This document shows positions 1-9,190 of a stretch of 64,000 bases of DNA, in pieces. Positions within the stretch are counted from its first letter, which is position 1, and the number at the start of each line of letters is the position of its first letter. The notes beneath the pieces were generated by a model. That model saw only the letters and a list, made by a program, of their open reading frames with translations, made no database searches and was not told the origin of the DNA. The position numbers and the translations under genes were made by a program. Source of the stretch: Desmonostoc muscorum FACHB-395 (GTDB lineage: Bacteria > Cyanobacteriota > Cyanobacteriia > Cyanobacteriales > Nostocaceae); NCBI RefSeq assembly GCF_014698035.1, contig NZ_JACJSF010000012.1, positions 97,937 to 161,936 on the forward strand, given 5' to 3'.

Positions 1-2720
1 TCAATAGCAAAAGAATTATTCTGTGGTTGCAGTCGATGTTGTAAAATTAGCAAAGTACTGTCGATACCTTCATGAAGGTTAACGGGTTTTATTCCTGTTT
101 CGTCAAGTCGAGAAAAAATTCGTAACGACAAGACGAGTTGAGAGATTCGCTCTGCCCCCATCTTCATGGAAGTCAAAATTTTGGGCAAGTCATCACTAAT
201 GAAATCTAAATCCATTGCTGCTACTTGCTTTTGAATTTCTCCTGTTCCCTTAGGATACTGTTTCTGATAAAGACGGAGTAATTTAAATAAATTTTCGGCA
301 TGTTCCGTAACATAGATGATATTGCCGTAAATGAAACTAATCGGGTTGTTAATTTCATGTGCTATACCAGCAACTAACTGCCCTAAACCTGCCATTTTTT
401 CACTTTGAATCAATTGGCTCTGAGTGTTTTGTAATTCTTTAAGAGTCTGAGTAAGTTCTTCTTTTTGACGTTGAGTTTGTTCAAGTAATTCCGCTTGCTG
501 AAGTCCTACCCCTAATTGAGTACCAATTTGCATCAGCAAATCTACCTCATCTTTTTGCCAATCACGCGGTTTGAGATTTTGATAAGCTGCTAGTAATCCC
601 CAAAGTTTCTCGCCCTGAAAAATCGGCACAATTATATATGCCCTAGCCTCCATTAGCTCAAGCAGAGTAATATGACAGATAGAATAGTTGGCGCTGTAAA
701 TATCTTTAATAGCAATACTTTCACCATTAGCAAAATTTCCACCTTGGGTTTGTTGCAAGTAATCATCTGCAACTACAGGTAAAATTTCCTTTACTGGTGT
801 CCAACCTTGGGCTAAAGACTCAGCAACAAATTCGCCACTCCAATCAGTCCTGAATTGATAGATTGTCACTCGATCAACTTCCAATAGCCGTCGGACTTCT
901 TCTGCACTGGTGGCAAAGATGGTATCAATATCAAGAGACTGGCGAATTTTCTCCACTGTCGCAGCTAGGGCCTTCTCCCTTTCGGCTGCTTTCCGTTCTC
1001 GTTCGGCGGCTTTAGCCAGTTTTTGGGCTTGTACCTGCATCTGTTTCAAAGACTCAGCTTGCTGTAATGCTACCCCCAATTGAGCGCCAACTTGTGCCAA
1101 TAAGTTGATTTCCTCATCTTGCCAATAACGGGGCTGGGAGTTTTGATAAGCTACTAACAATCCCCACAGCTTCTCACCCTGAGAAATTGGGACAAAAACT
1201 TCATTGCGTGCATACTTACCCGCTTGCTTTCCTTGCACAAGAACGCCTTCTGTCACAGGCTGCGGCTTAACCATTGGTGTCCAGCCATCAACAATAGAAT
1301 CAGCGACAAACTCGCCACTCCAATCAGGATAGAAGCGGTAAATTGCGACTCGTTCCACTTCTAATAACCGACGAACTTCTTGAGTTGTGGTTTTAAAGAT
1401 GGCTTCAATATCAAGAGACTGACGAATTTTTTCTACGGTGTTTGCTAATGCCCTTTGCCTTTCAGCAGCTTTGCTGATATCTGCTGCTTGAATCTGCATT
1501 TGTTGGATAAATTCTGCTTGCTGCAAAGCCACACCTAGTTGAGTGCCAACTTGGGTAAGCAAGTAAACCTCATCTTTTTGCCAATCACGGATTCTGGCAT
1601 TTTGGTATGCTGCTAGCAAGCCCCAGAGCTTCTGACCGTGGTAAATGGCAATAATCACATAAGCTCTTGCTTGATATATCTCTAAGATTTTAATGTAGCA
1701 GTCACTAAAGCCTGAATTATAAATATCATTACAAACACGATAAACTTCACAGAGGCTGAAGCTACCACCCTCTGTATCTTGCAAGTAGGTATCAGCGACT
1801 GGAGGTTTAGCTAAATCTTTGGCGCTACATTCACTGACATTTTCACTCAATTCCGGCCGCTGCAATTGTTCATCAATGAGGGAAATCCAACCCTCTGCCA
1901 CTGATTCAAACACGAATTCACCACTCCAATCGGGATTGAAGCGATAAATAGCCACGCGATCAGCATTTAGCAACTGTCTAAGTTCTGCGGTGCTTGTGTG
2001 GAAAATGCTTTTTAAGTCTAGAGACTGACGAATTTTCTCAATGGTTATGGCTATGGTTTTCTGCCATTGGGCTGCTTTTTCTCTGGCTTTTGCTTGTGCT
2101 AGTTCTGCTGATTGTAGTTTTACTTGTTCTAGGTAGTCTGCTTGCTGTAAAGCAACCCCTAGATGTTCGGCGATTAATTGCACAAACTCAATTTCTGATG
2201 CTTCCCATTGTCGAGGACTACCACACTGATGAATACACAACAATCCCCATAAATCTTTACCTTTGATCAAGGGGGCAGTTATATTGGCACGTACTTGGAA
2301 TTTTTCTAGAATCTGGATGTAGCAATCACTGGCATTAACTTGATAAATATCAGCCATTGCTTTAATCCGGCCTTGCTGATATAGTTCTGCGAACTCCTCA
2401 CTAAAGCAGTGGTCGCGCAGTTTGGCTGCTAATGCCGAATCCCATTCTGTTGCCACATCTTCATAGATAAATTCCCCTTCCCATGCCAAATCAGGATAAA
2501 AACGAAACACGCCAACTCGATCGCTTTTTAGAAGTTGGCGAACTTCAGTGACTGTAATTTTGAAGATAGTTTCTATGTCTAGAGACTCCCGAATACGGGC
2601 AATAACTCCAGATAAGGCTTTTTGTTGCTCATTCTGACGCAAGGAGTATGTCACATCTGAATGAGACTCTTGCTGTTCTGAATTTGGTTCTATGGGTTGA
2701 GTAGTAGAGGAGTTTTCCAT
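1..2720 (-). CDS. Multi-GAF sensor histidine kinase, cyanobacteriochrome-like (3' end beyond window)
   Basis: The reading frame is open from an ATG at 2720 to the left edge, so about 906 residues are visible and the ATPase domain is cut off. There are four tandem GAF domains at roughly residues 41-197, 227-387, 427-547 and 587-734, joined by short helical linkers. A DHp domain follows with the H-box HEINNP; the phosphoacceptor is His788. GAF1, GAF2 and GAF4 have a cysteine at the canonical cyanobacteriochrome position: Cys133 in SDCYIQIL, Cys341 in SDCYIKIL, and Cys682 in SICHITLL. GAF3 is shorter and lacks it. In the family this cysteine links a bilin, so a photosensor role is plausible but inferred. 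The protein is probably soluble, as no membrane segment is visible. It is divergent from the ethylene-receptor-like kinase at 3407. Confidence 0.9.
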   Translation of the reverse strand, partial: MENSSTTQPIEPNSEQQESHSDVTYSLRQNEQQKALSGVIARIRESLDIETIFKITVTEVRQLLKSDRVGVFRFYPDLAWEGEFIYEDVATEWDSALAAKLRDHCFSEEFAELYQQGRIKAMADIYQVNASDCYIQILEKFQVRANITAPLIKGKDLWGLLCIHQCGSPRQWEASEIEFVQLIAEHLGVALQQADYLEQVKLQSAELAQAKAREKAAQWQKTIAITIEKIRQSLDLKSIFHTSTAELRQLLNADRVAIYRFNPDWSGEFVFESVAEGWISLIDEQLQRPELSENVSECSAKDLAKPPVADTYLQDTEGGSFSLCEVYRVCNDIYNSGFSDCYIKILEIYQARAYVIIAIYHGQKLWGLLAAYQNARIRDWQKDEVYLLTQVGTQLGVALQQAEFIQQMQIQAADISKAAERQRALANTVEKIRQSLDIEAIFKTTTQEVRRLLEVERVAIYRFYPDWSGEFVADSIVDGWTPMVKPQPVTEGVLVQGKQAGKYARNEVFVPISQGEKLWGLLVAYQNSQPRYWQDEEINLLAQVGAQLGVALQQAESLKQMQVQAQKLAKAAERERKAAEREKALAATVEKIRQSLDIDTIFATSAEEVRRLLEVDRVTIYQFRTDWSGEFVAESLAQGWTPVKEILPVVADDYLQQTQGGNFANGESIAIKDIYSANYSICHITLLELMEARAYIIVPIFQGEKLWGLLAAYQNLKPRDWQKDEVDLLMQIGTQLGVGLQQAELLEQTQRQKEELTQTLKELQNTQSQLIQSEKMAGLGQLVAGIAHEINNPISFIYGNIIYVTEHAENLFKLLRLYQKQYPKGTGEIQKQVAAMDLDFISDDLPKILTSMKMGAERISQLVLSLRIFSRLDETGIKPVNLHEGIDSTLLILQHRLQPQNNSFAI

Positions 2721-2820
2721 TCCCAGTGGGACTTTAAATATTGAAAGTCTTCTATCTCATGATTCCCGTTGCGATCGCAAAGGTAACAGTTCTTTCCTGA
2801 GAATGCCAAAAAACAATATA

Positions 2821-2843
2821 GGGACACGATACTATCGTGTCCC
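2821..2843. repeat. Perfect 11-bp inverted repeat downstream of the petN pair
   Basis: GGGACACGATA and its exact complement TATCGTGTCCC are separated by a single C. The palindrome lies 30 nt beyond the stop of the 53-residue ORF that follows petN. It could end that transcript, but no T-run follows on the minus strand. It also resembles the short palindromes dispersed in cyanobacterial genomes. Confidence 0.6.
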
Positions 2844-2872
2844 TACAAGAACATTTTTCAACCACGAGAAAA

Positions 2873-3034
2873 TTATCGCCGCTTGGGAGTGGCGCTGCGG
2901 CTGGTGCGTTTCTCTTCATCTCGGCGACGGCGATCGCGCCAATCTGCCACGGTTAAATAACCAATACCACCGGTGACTACTACAAGCAGCAGTACGGCAA
3001 CTAAAGCTAAAATACTCAAAAATGGACTTTCCAC
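2873..3034 (-). CDS. Small single-pass membrane protein downstream of petN
   Basis: This is a 53-codon frame with a GTG start that begins 7 nt after the petN stop. The N-terminal half is one hydrophobic helix (LSILALVAVLLLVVVTGGIGY, residues 6-26 approximately). It is followed by a very basic tail rich in Arg and Lys (DWRDRRRRDEEKR, then SRSATPKRR). The layout suggests one membrane span with the tail on the cytoplasmic side. Close spacing implies co-transcription with petN. I do not recognise a named family. A role near the thylakoid complexes would be only a guess from position. Confidence 0.65.
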   Translation of the reverse strand: MESPFLSILALVAVLLLVVVTGGIGYLTVADWRDRRRRDEEKRTSRSATPKRR

Positions 3035-3041
3035 AATGCCT

Positions 3042-3131
3042 CTACAGTCCGTTACGTCCCCAAACTACCATTGCAATTGACCAAGTGAACACAACTAACA
3101 GTGATACCCAACCTAGTGTCAAAATCTCCAT
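3042..3131 (-). CDS. petN: Cytochrome b6-f complex subunit VIII (PetN)
   Basis: The 29-residue product begins [15 protein letters not shown] and ends [10 protein letters not shown]. This matches cyanobacterial and chloroplast PetN almost residue for residue (usual start MDILTLGW) at the usual length of 29. PetN is a single transmembrane helix on the periphery of the cytochrome b6-f complex in the thylakoid. It is needed for complex assembly and stability in electron transfer between the photosystems. The gene is too short for ordinary ORF finding. A TATGAT box about 45 nt upstream (minus strand, near 3178) could be its -10 element, but I see no convincing -35. Confidence 0.95.
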   Translation of the reverse strand: MEILTLGWVSLLVVFTWSIAMVVWGRNGL

Positions 3132-3406
3132 AGTCCCGCTTTTCAAATAATTACAAAAGGTTTCTAATATTTATCATACAGGGATTGGGCAGGCTGAGAT
3201 TTTTTTATAAATGGCATTGTAACTTTGGCTGTCGATGTCTACGACGGGCTACGCCTAAGCAAAATATACACCATTTTTCTTGGTAAGCTAGCACTTCAAG
3301 CATTAATAAAGACGAATGTAAAAAAATAGCGATCGCGCTTTCCTACTAGATGGTTTGGGAATACTAGGTTTACGGGTATATTTCAAATCCAACAACCCCT
3401 AGTATT

Positions 3407-5293
3407 ATGCCGACATTTTTCAACTATTCTTTCCAATCCAACGGTTTTATTCCCCACGGACATTGTTATCTCTGGCAAAGTGGGTTAGTTTGGCTCCACA
3501 TTATTTCTGATGCCACGATCGCTCTGGCTTATTATTCTATTCCCTTCCTACTGATTTACTTCATTTACAAGCGCAAAGACGTTCCTTTTAATGGAGTTTT
3601 TTTGTTATTTGGTGCTTTTATCATTGCCTGCGGTACTGGACACTTAATGGATATTTGGACGCTTTGGTATCCAGACTATTGGATTGCAGGTGGTTTAAAA
3701 GCTTTAACTGCTATTATTTCAATATACACGGCATTTGCGTTATTTTACCTCATGCCTCAAGCTCTGACACTACCCAGCCCAGCCCAGTTAGAGGCTATTA
3801 ATCAAGTCCTTTCAACAGAAATTGTCGAGCGCAAGCGTATTGAGAAAGAACTACGTCAAGCAGAAGAAGTTGCTCAAAACTCCAGCCAAGCTAAGAGTGA
3901 ATTTCTGGCCAACATGAGTCATGAACTACGCACACCTCTTAACGGCATCTTGGGCTATACACAAATTCTCCAACGCACAGAATCTTTAAGTGAAAAAGGA
4001 CGCAAAGGACTCAGCGTTATTTATCAATGTGGTTCTCATCTTTTAACCTTAATTAATGATGTCCTGGATCTCTCCAAGATCGAAGCCCGAAAGTTGGAAT
4101 TGTATCCTGTTGATTTCTATTTGCCTGCTTTTATAGATAGCGTGACTGAAATTTGCCGCATCAGGGCAGAACAAAAAGTCATCGCATTTCACATTGAAAT
4201 CGATCCTGATTTACCAACGGGTATTCATGCTGATGAAAAACGCTTGCGGCAAGTATTGATTAACTTGCTTAGTAATGCCATGAAGTTTACTCATCAAGGC
4301 AGTGTCACTTTCAAAACTCAGGTTATTAATCAAGAATCAAATACTAATGGAAAAACTAACTACAAAATTCGCTTTGAGGTAGTAGATACTGGCACTGGCA
4401 TAACCCCTGAACAAGCCGAAAAAATCTTCCAGCCCTTTGAGCAAGCGGGAAGTCAGAAACGACAATCTGAAGGTACAGGCTTAGGATTAGCAATCAGTCA
4501 AAAAATTGTTTTGTTGATGGGTGGTCAAATTCAAGTGCAAAGTCAATTTGGCAAAGGTAGCACTTTCTGGTTTGAGGCAAACTTGTCAGAATCTAAAGAC
4601 TGGGCAAAGGTTTCTAGAGTAGTTGAGCAGGGAACTATTATTGGTTATCAAGGGCAAAGGCGCACCATTTTGATTGCGGATGATAAATGGGAAAACCGAT
4701 CGGTAATTGTAAATTTACTAGAGCCGGTTGGGTTTACTGTTGTAGAAGCTAGTAATGGTCAGGAGGCATGGGTACAGTCTCTAGCCCACAAACCGGATAT
4801 GATTATCACTGACTTAGTGATGCCGATATTGGATGGATTTGAGTTAATTAGTCGTTTGCGTCAGTCCGGGCCATTTAAAGAGATTCCTGTCATCGCGTCC
4901 TCAGCAAGTGTATTTGCAGTAGACCAGCACAAGAGTATTGATGTAGGTGCAGATGCCTTTTTACCAAAGCCTGTAGAAGCTGAAAATCTGCTGGAAATGC
5001 TACGACAGTTTTTGCAACTAGAATGGATTTTTGACGCTAAGGTAGATGCTATCAAAAAAATCTCTAAAGATGGTTCTAATCAACAAAATGAGATGATTCA
5101 TCCTAGCAAAGATGTTTTGCAAGAGTTACTCGAACTATCACAAGACGGCGACATTCAAAATATTTTAGAACTGGCTGAAAAACTTTCTGCATCTGATGAG
5201 AAGCTAAACATGTTTTCCCAGCAGCTCATGCAGCTTGCTAGTAATTTCCAACTCAAACGTTTGGAAACTTTTATTGAAAAATACATCAATTAA
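3407..5293 (+). CDS. Ethylene-receptor-like hybrid histidine kinase (EBD-HisKA-HATPase-REC)
   Basis: A 628-residue protein. The N-terminus has three membrane helices (about residues 28-52, 62-82 and 95-118) that match the ethylene-binding domain of plant ETR1. Asp35, Tyr42, Ile72, Cys75 and His79 keep the exact spacing of ETR1 Asp25, Tyr32, Ile62, Cys65 and His69; Cys and His hold the copper in ETR1. A coiled-coil linker follows, then the H-box SHELRTPLNG (His172), N-box Asn290, G1 box DTGTGI and G2 box GTGLGL. A receiver follows with Asp469 and Lys521, then a tail of about 90 residues. No GAF or PAS domain is present, unlike Synechocystis Slr1212. The stop codon lies inside a repeat arm at 5288. 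Confidence 0.92.
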   Translation: MPTFFNYSFQSNGFIPHGHCYLWQSGLVWLHIISDATIALAYYSIPFLLIYFIYKRKDVPFNGVFLLFGAFIIACGTGHLMDIWTLWYPDYWIAGGLKALTAIISIYTAFALFYLMPQALTLPSPAQLEAINQVLSTEIVERKRIEKELRQAEEVAQNSSQAKSEFLANMSHELRTPLNGILGYTQILQRTESLSEKGRKGLSVIYQCGSHLLTLINDVLDLSKIEARKLELYPVDFYLPAFIDSVTEICRIRAEQKVIAFHIEIDPDLPTGIHADEKRLRQVLINLLSNAMKFTHQGSVTFKTQVINQESNTNGKTNYKIRFEVVDTGTGITPEQAEKIFQPFEQAGSQKRQSEGTGLGLAISQKIVLLMGGQIQVQSQFGKGSTFWFEANLSESKDWAKVSRVVEQGTIIGYQGQRRTILIADDKWENRSVIVNLLEPVGFTVVEASNGQEAWVQSLAHKPDMIITDLVMPILDGFELISRLRQSGPFKEIPVIASSASVFAVDQHKSIDVGADAFLPKPVEAENLLEMLRQFLQLEWIFDAKVDAIKKISKDGSNQQNEMIHPSKDVLQELLELSQDGDIQNILELAEKLSASDEKLNMFSQQLMQLASNFQLKRLETFIEKYIN

Positions 5294-5438
5294 GTAAGTT
5301 GGCGCAATTAAAGCTAATTGGCAAGGGCTGTCATTTATCCTTTGTCATTTATCCTTTGTCATTGGTCATTAGTAAGAACTTTCAGACTATTTACGTTTCG
5401 TAACATAATTTGGTTTATTTCTACCAACTTACTTAATT
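5288..5438. repeat. MITE-like element with 15-bp terminal inverted repeats
   Basis: AATTAAGTAAGTTGG at 5288-5302 is the perfect reverse complement of CCAACTTACTTAATT at 5424-5438. The left arm supplies the TAA stop of the preceding kinase. The interior has tandem pieces of the type TGTCATTTATCCTT and a stretch, GTAAG..TATTTACGTTTCGTA, that recurs at 49484-49575. No target-site duplication is evident. It separates two sensor-kinase genes. Confidence 0.6.
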
Positions 5439-5466
5439 TCAGTTAAATTCCAATTTCCAATTCATC

Positions 5467-6732
5467 ATGATCAAACTTCTAAATAACGGATTTATTTTAA
5501 TTGTGGATGATAATCCCACAAATTTATCTGTCCTGTGTGCAGCGCTCAATAGTGAGGGTTTTCGTTTCCGTGTTGCAGTGGATGGAGAAACTGCGATCGC
5601 TCAGGCTGAACGCAATCAGCCAGAGTTGATTTTGCTGGATGTACAAATGCCGGGTATTGATGGATTTGAAACTTGTCGTCGTCTCAAAGCCAATCCTGCC
5701 ACCCAAAACATTCCGATTATTTTCACCACTGCCTTAGCGGATACGGAAAGCAAAACGAAGGGATTTTCTCTTGGCGCAGTAGATTATATCCCTAAACCGT
5801 TTGCACAAGAGGAAGTCATTGCTAGAGTGCGCGTACATTTGCAACTCAAAAAATTGACTGAATCTTTGGAACAACAAGTTAGTGATCGCACCAAGGCTTT
5901 GCAACAAGCTCAAGTTCAACTGGTACAGCAAGAAAAACTATCAACACTCGGAGAGTTAATCGCTGGTATTGGCCATGAAATCAACAACCCCATCAATTTT
6001 ATTTCCAGCAATATTCCACCCTTGGAAGAATACATTACAGGAGTAACCGAGTTGCTCCTACTGTATGAACAAGAGTATCCCAACCCAACAGCTAAAATTA
6101 CCACTGCGATTGAGAACTTGGATTTGAACTTCGTTCTCGAAGATATGGTAAAAATTGTGAACTCACTTCAGCTAGGAAGTGAACGAATTCAGGATCTTTC
6201 CAATTCACTCCGCAACTTCTCTCGCTCGGATAGTGATACAAAAATACCTGCTGATTTGCACCAAGGACTAGATAGTACACTAATGATTTTGCAACACCGC
6301 TTCAAAGCTAACGGTGATCGTCCCGGTATTGAAGTTATTAAAAGTTATGGAGTATTACCAGAGGTACACTGCTATTTAGGTCAAATGAATCAAGTATTTA
6401 TGAACATTCTGGCAAATGCAATTGATGCCCTTGATGAAGCTATAATGCAAGGCAAAATGAGCAATCTAATTCCTGAGATTAAAATTGCAACAGAAATAGA
6501 TTCTGAACAATTGGTTATAATTCGGATTGCTGACAATGGGATTGGTATTCCTGAACGGCTTAAACAACGGTTGTTTGAGCCGTTGTTTACCACAAAAACC
6601 GTTGGTAAAGGCACTGGACTTGGCTTGTCGATCGCTTATGAAATAGTTGTAGAAAAACACAAAGGTGTATTAGATGTAAATTCTCAACCAGGTAAGGGAA
6701 CCGAATTTATCATCAAAATTCCCATAGAATAG
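5467..6732 (+). CDS. Receiver-histidine kinase (REC-coiled coil-HisKA-HATPase)
   Basis: A 421-residue soluble protein. The N-terminal receiver has the acidic pair in IVDDNPTN, phosphoacceptor Asp58 (LLDVQMPG) and Lys110 in YIPKPF. A coiled coil spans about residues 125-160. The kinase core has the H-box GHEINNPINF with His170, an N-box in the MNILANAIDAL stretch, G1 DNGIGIP and G2 GTGLGLS. A receiver placed before a kinase suggests that another kinase phosphorylates it. The upstream ethylene-receptor-like kinase has its own receiver, so the two may form a relay; this is inferred from adjacency only. The kinase core is the same HEINNP type as that of the GAF kinase at the left edge. Confidence 0.9.
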   Translation: MIKLLNNGFILIVDDNPTNLSVLCAALNSEGFRFRVAVDGETAIAQAERNQPELILLDVQMPGIDGFETCRRLKANPATQNIPIIFTTALADTESKTKGFSLGAVDYIPKPFAQEEVIARVRVHLQLKKLTESLEQQVSDRTKALQQAQVQLVQQEKLSTLGELIAGIGHEINNPINFISSNIPPLEEYITGVTELLLLYEQEYPNPTAKITTAIENLDLNFVLEDMVKIVNSLQLGSERIQDLSNSLRNFSRSDSDTKIPADLHQGLDSTLMILQHRFKANGDRPGIEVIKSYGVLPEVHCYLGQMNQVFMNILANAIDALDEAIMQGKMSNLIPEIKIATEIDSEQLVIIRIADNGIGIPERLKQRLFEPLFTTKTVGKGTGLGLSIAYEIVVEKHKGVLDVNSQPGKGTEFIIKIPIE

Positions 6733-6826
6733 AAGCATTTAATTAATTACAAAGTTGCTCTAGCATTTATCATACTGGAGACAAGGAAAAATTTCTCCAA
6801 TATCTAATCACTAATTTATATATAGA

Positions 6827-7288
6827 GTGAATCCAATTTTAGATCCTCAATTAATGGCAGAACGCATAGAATCCCTCAAAGCTGGAATACTGGGAGGTTT
6901 CTCTGTGTGTTTTGCTTTTGTACTTCTCAGTGTTTTGAATACTTTTGTACTAGCAAAGTATTTTCAGATCCTTGCAAGTCTGCACAGTAATATTAACTGG
7001 TACTTGTGGGTGAGTGGTGCAATCGCAACTTTTAGTGGCTTACTATTTGGTGTCACCTACCGCTATATCATCCGCTCAGATAAAAATCCCCAACTTAAAG
7101 CTGGTGGGGTTCTGGCCTTTGGTTTGGTGCGTGGATTGACTCAGATAGAGCTTGGGTTGAATTTAGACATCACAATTTGGCCTTTTTTGGTATTAGCGGC
7201 AGAAAGTTTATTGTGGTTTGCATTTGCTGCGATCGCTCTTGATCTTGCGATTAAACTCCGTTGGGTTAAACCTTTTTCATCAATCTAA
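6827..7288 (+). CDS. Conserved membrane protein of unknown function
   Basis: A 153-residue product if the GTG at 6827 is used; an ATG nine codons in (6854) is equally possible, since neither has a clear ribosome binding site. Four hydrophobic segments are visible at about residues 20-45, 57-77, 88-108 and 115-140. After the second comes the basic stretch TYRYIIRSDKNPQLKAG. It looks like a small cyanobacterial integral membrane protein. I do not recognise a characterised family. It follows the receiver-kinase on the same strand after 94 nt. Confidence 0.7.
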   Translation: MNPILDPQLMAERIESLKAGILGGFSVCFAFVLLSVLNTFVLAKYFQILASLHSNINWYLWVSGAIATFSGLLFGVTYRYIIRSDKNPQLKAGGVLAFGLVRGLTQIELGLNLDITIWPFLVLAAESLLWFAFAAIALDLAIKLRWVKPFSSI

Positions 7289-7483
7289 ATTTCCTTTCTC
7301 TAAGTATAGTAGTCGCATATAGATGTGAAATCCTACAAGGGATTGTGGCGCAAATAGATAAAAAGCTGGAAGCATTACGCTTTTGTAGTATACTTAATAC
7401 AATTAGATCACAAGTACTAATTGTGTCATTTTTCAAAAACAAGTATAAATAATTACTAATGTTCCCCGAATTTGTTACTTAAT

Positions 7484-8047
7484 ATGCAAACTCAAATATC
7501 CCACTATTATTTGATAGTCGATCTGGAGGCTACGTGCTGTGACAAGAAGACTATTCCTCGTCACGAAATGGAAATCATTGAAATCGGTGCGGTGATGCTC
7601 AATCGAGCAACATGGGAAATTGATTCTGAGTTTCAGCAATTCATCCAACCTGTGAGACATCCACAACTGACAGATTTTTGTACCGAACTGACTAGTATTC
7701 GGCAGCAAGATGTTGATGAAGCACCAAAATTCATTGAGGCAATTTCTCGATTTAAAGAATTGATTTATTCATTTCCCAATCATATTTTTTGTTCTTGGGG
7801 TAATTATGACAAAAAGCAATTTATTCAAGATTGCGCGTTTCATAATTTCCCTTATCCTTTTACTTCAGAACACATAAATATCAAAGAGGAATTTTCAGAA
7901 TATCTTGGCGTATCTAAAAAATTTGGTATGGCACAAGCTCTCAATGAGCTAGGGATAGAATTGAAAGGTACACATCATCGCGGCATTGATGATGCTCACA
8001 ATATTGCATCTATCTACAGACAGATTAAAGGCATCAAAATAAACTGA
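7484..8047 (+). CDS. DEDDh-type 3'-5' exonuclease (ERI-1/KapD-like)
   Basis: A 187-residue product from the ATG at 7484; a TTG four codons upstream is less likely. The exonuclease fold is marked by Exo I IVDLEATC (Asp and Glu metal ligands), Exo II around SWGNYDKKQF, and Exo III HHRGIDDAHNIA (catalytic His and final Asp). This is the full DEDDh set. In the family such proteins trim RNA or DNA 3' ends using two metal ions. The resemblance is closest to ERI-1/KapD-type nucleases rather than to the polymerase proofreading subunit. It is cytoplasmic. The real substrate cannot be read from the sequence. Confidence 0.85.
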   Translation: MQTQISHYYLIVDLEATCCDKKTIPRHEMEIIEIGAVMLNRATWEIDSEFQQFIQPVRHPQLTDFCTELTSIRQQDVDEAPKFIEAISRFKELIYSFPNHIFCSWGNYDKKQFIQDCAFHNFPYPFTSEHINIKEEFSEYLGVSKKFGMAQALNELGIELKGTHHRGIDDAHNIASIYRQIKGIKIN

Positions 8048-8121
8048 ATAATGGAAAATTCGTAACATACCATCTTAAAGTGTTGCGGTAGATTACGAAG
8101 ATTGTTACTACAAAATTATGT

Positions 8122-8511
8122 CTAGTCAAAAGGATTTTTGGAGGAACCTTTTTTGCTATTGGGTGAGTATTCAGAACAATTCATGGCTTCTCCGGTAAGA
8201 ACAACAGAAGGATTGACTGCACATTTTAGATAATGATTATTTGAATAAAATCGACACTTTTTACAGGGAAGTTTGTGTAAACCGTTAATAGAGATAACCA
8301 TTTTTTCATCTAAAAATGCCCGGATTTTTTGCAATATTAGAAAAAAAACTACCCAACCAATTAGAAAGCCAACAGGAGATAAGGATATCGCTAGATCGGG
8401 GATGCTTAATTCATGCGTTTGTGCTTGTTCATTTCTTGCTTCACTCAAGTTTCCTTGATGTAAATTACTATTGGCTACTACAGTTTTTTGCAAAATTAGA
8501 TCGTGATACAT
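8122..8511 (-). CDS. Cyanobacterial membrane protein with a C-terminal four-cysteine motif
   Basis: A 129-residue product. A single membrane helix lies at about residues 44-62 (SPVGFLIGWVVFFLILQ). The C-terminal part has four cysteines, in PCKKCRFYSNN, YLKCAV and MNCSEYS. Such a set could bind a metal or form a small zinc-ribbon-like knot. The family is not one I can name. The gene is convergent with the exonuclease and is followed by 75 nt of spacer. Confidence 0.65.
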   Translation of the reverse strand: MYHDLILQKTVVANSNLHQGNLSEARNEQAQTHELSIPDLAISLSPVGFLIGWVVFFLILQKIRAFLDEKMVISINGLHKLPCKKCRFYSNNHYLKCAVNPSVVLTGEAMNCSEYSPNSKKGSSKNPFD

Positions 8512-9190
8512 ATTATTTACCTTTTCCTATATGTATTTACTAACTTGATTTTTGATAGTCGGTTAACTAGAAATTTAGAACCATAACAAACTTAAAAATT
8601 ATCCATATTTGTTCATATTAGATATGTAGATATCAACAAGCTTTGAACAATAAGGGTATTTATGGATTAGATTGTTTCATGTGTATTTTAATTAACTAAC
8701 AATCACTACACAACTGTCAGTAGCACATATTTTAATGTTTACAATGGTTTAATTATAGGTTTAGCAAAATAAGACTTCGCCTATATCTGCCAAGAGTTTT
8801 GCTTGTTATTTTAAGTTATATACCCAAGGGAATAAATTAGAGAATGGACTTATAACTGGATATTTCTATGTTAAGATAAATCTAAAAATATTCTTAAAAT
8901 TTTCTAGACATTAAAGCTGTATCACTTTTCAGTTATTTTTTTTATAAAAATCTTGAATGCAATGATGGTTGTATTAGAAATTTATTTATTAAATAATTTT
9001 CGCTGGCAATGGAGATTTTAGGGTGTGTTAAATAGCCCTATACACTTGTAGTGATTAATTCTATTATTTTGATAATTTTTTGCTCTAATTACCTGATAAA
9101 GTAGTATATATATCTGGGTTAAGTGGGCTATTAAAGAATAGCCTCTCATCAGATTGCAAGCCAATAATATTGATTTTGAGGCTACAATTT
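8512..9190. other. Long AT-rich intergenic region upstream of sod
   Basis: No reading frame of coding quality was found on either strand. The only structure noted is GGCTATTAAAGAATAGCC at 9127-9144, a short hairpin about 50 nt before the superoxide dismutase start. The ribosome binding site GAGG lies at 9177-9180. The region probably carries the divergent promoters of the two flanking genes. Confidence 0.5.
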
